From assembly GCF_014873495.1 (NCBI RefSeq), contig NZ_JADBGF010000001.1, positions 1,860,001 through 1,924,000 of the forward strand: DNA of 64,000 bases, in the 5' to 3' direction. Both the position numbers and the translations under genes were made by a program. The DNA comes from Streptomyces stelliscabiei. GTDB lineage: Bacteria > Actinomycetota > Actinomycetes > Streptomycetales > Streptomycetaceae. Below are positions 63,373 to 64,000 of this stretch, one piece after another (positions within the stretch are counted from its first letter, which is position 1; each line of letters starts with the position of its first letter). The notes beneath the pieces were generated by a model. The model was not told where the DNA came from. It did no database searches and saw only the letters and a program-made list of their open reading frames with translations.

Positions 63373-64000
63373 TCACTGGGAGGACGACCGAGCGTAGTCA
63401 GGCCGCTTCGCCGCTCGCAAGGCGTCCACAACGATCTTCTCCGCCCGCCGCACGGTCACGGTGGCCTGCTCCTTCTCCAGTGTCTGCACCACGCCTCCGG
63501 GGATGTTCAGTGCGGGCTCCAGGTCCTTCGGGTTGCCGATGACCTTGAAACGAAAGGGCTGGGTGATCTTGTTCCCGTCGACACTGACTCCCGCACCGGA
63601 ATCGGTCAGAGAAGTGCTGGCCACGACCCGTACGCCGTTCACCTGGATCGCCTCGGCGCCGGCCGCGCGCAGCTCCTGGATCGCGTCGAGCAACATGTCC
63701 GCCTCGACCGTCCCCTTCGTGTCGTCGATCGTCAGTGTGATGCCGGGTCCCTGCGCCGCTACCGTGCCCGCCAGAATGCCGAGTTGCCGCTCCTTCTCGA
63801 CCGTCTGCTTGCGTGCCTCCTCGGCCTGGTCCGAGCTGTTCTCCAACTCGGTGCGCTGATCCTCCAGACCCTGCTTCTCCTCCTCCAGACGCTGCGTACG
63901 GTCATCCAGTTCATCGAGGATGCGTACGAGATCTTCCTGACGGGCGCCGCGCAGCGCGCTGTCGTCGTTGTTGGAGGCCACCTGGATGGCCAGTCCGAAG
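63373..64000 (-). CDS. DUF881 family protein, 5' end outside window
   Basis: About 209 C-terminal codons are visible. A hydrophobic N-terminal helix (GLAIQV) is cut by the window edge, then a coiled coil spans LVRILDELDDRTQRLEEEKQ to about residue 70. The DUF881 fold follows, with GILAGTVAAQGPGITLTIDD and VVASTSLTDSGAGVSVDGNK. Members are membrane-attached, with an outside domain, in actinobacterial division-associated clusters. Its neighbour in this order is usually a small DUF1290/DUF881 group. Reads into the FHA gene's upstream region. Confidence 0.88.
   Translation of the reverse strand, partial: FGLAIQVASNNDDSALRGARQEDLVRILDELDDRTQRLEEEKQGLEDQRTELENSSDQAEEARKQTVEKERQLGILAGTVAAQGPGITLTIDDTKGTVEADMLLDAIQELRAAGAEAIQVNGVRVVASTSLTDSGAGVSVDGNKITQPFRFKVIGNPKDLEPALNIPGGVVQTLEKEQATVTVRRAEKIVVDALRAAKRPDYARSSSQ

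Overview
The window is high-GC actinobacterial DNA and almost certainly comes from a Streptomyces chromosome. The evidence is strong third-position GC bias, many GTG starts with GGAGG-type ribosome sites, the dispersed GCGCGGGGAACTGCGCG intergenic repeat, and a gcvP / dinB / MerR / bifunctional-nuclease / MerR / FHA / DUF881 gene order that looks like Streptomyces core chromosome. No rRNA, tRNA or CRISPR array was found.

Region 1 (1-21,190) is a patchwork accessory block with many broken genes. It opens with a sugar locus: a Gfo/Idh/MocA dehydrogenase and a GH1 glycosidase, with a divergent LacI regulator that has a perfect 20-bp operator. Next is a sulfane-sulfur detoxification cassette (about 4,380-8,740): a CsoR-family repressor of the persulfide-sensing type, two single rhodaneses (one with a membrane tail), a TauE/SafE exporter, a CstB-like persulfide dioxygenase-rhodanese fusion and a frameshifted DUF302 gene. 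Repeated ATACCC/GGGTAT operators punctuate it. Truncated genes of another kind abut the cassette on both sides: a KstR-like TetR fragment on the left, and remnants of 4-hydroxy-2-oxovalerate aldolase and acylating acetaldehyde dehydrogenase on the right. Decayed lutB/lutC follow. Then come an intact MMPL transporter and a divergent OmpR/HK two-component pair, a gene-poor zone, an ArsR remnant, an N-terminally truncated HNH nuclease, and an intact AAA ATPase fused to a PD-(D/E)XK-like nuclease. The block ends at a tyrosine-integrase remnant that runs into the last 41 codons of an uppP-like gene.

Region 2 (21,190-54,800) is intact and densely coded. It holds a small conserved ORF, a chloramphenicol-phosphotransferase-like kinase, short-chain dehydrogenases, a secreted expansin-like protein, a class-C beta-lactamase-fold hydrolase, apolipoprotein N-acyltransferase, uracil-DNA glycosylase, a peptide-type ABC binding lipoprotein, a HipA-like kinase/DUF3037 pair and a Rieske lipoprotein. 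It also has a LysR/EamA pair, a MocR/PNPOx-like pair, a PadR repressor, a PhzF-like isomerase, a CPBP protease and a glutamate-cysteine-ligase family enzyme. Most genes here are single units separated by hairpin terminators.

Region 3 (54,800-64,000) is conserved core: gcvP with a tandem glycine riboswitch, a PRC-barrel protein, DNA polymerase IV, two MerR-family regulators flanking a bifunctional-nuclease protein, a GarA/OdhI-like FHA protein and a DUF881 protein that runs off the window.

Notable non-coding structure includes the phased CstR operators, a five-copy 20-bp-period palindrome array upstream of a DUF4291 gene, five copies of a dispersed Streptomyces repeat, and a pair of inverted G-rich repeats translated inside the N-terminus of a MerR regulator.
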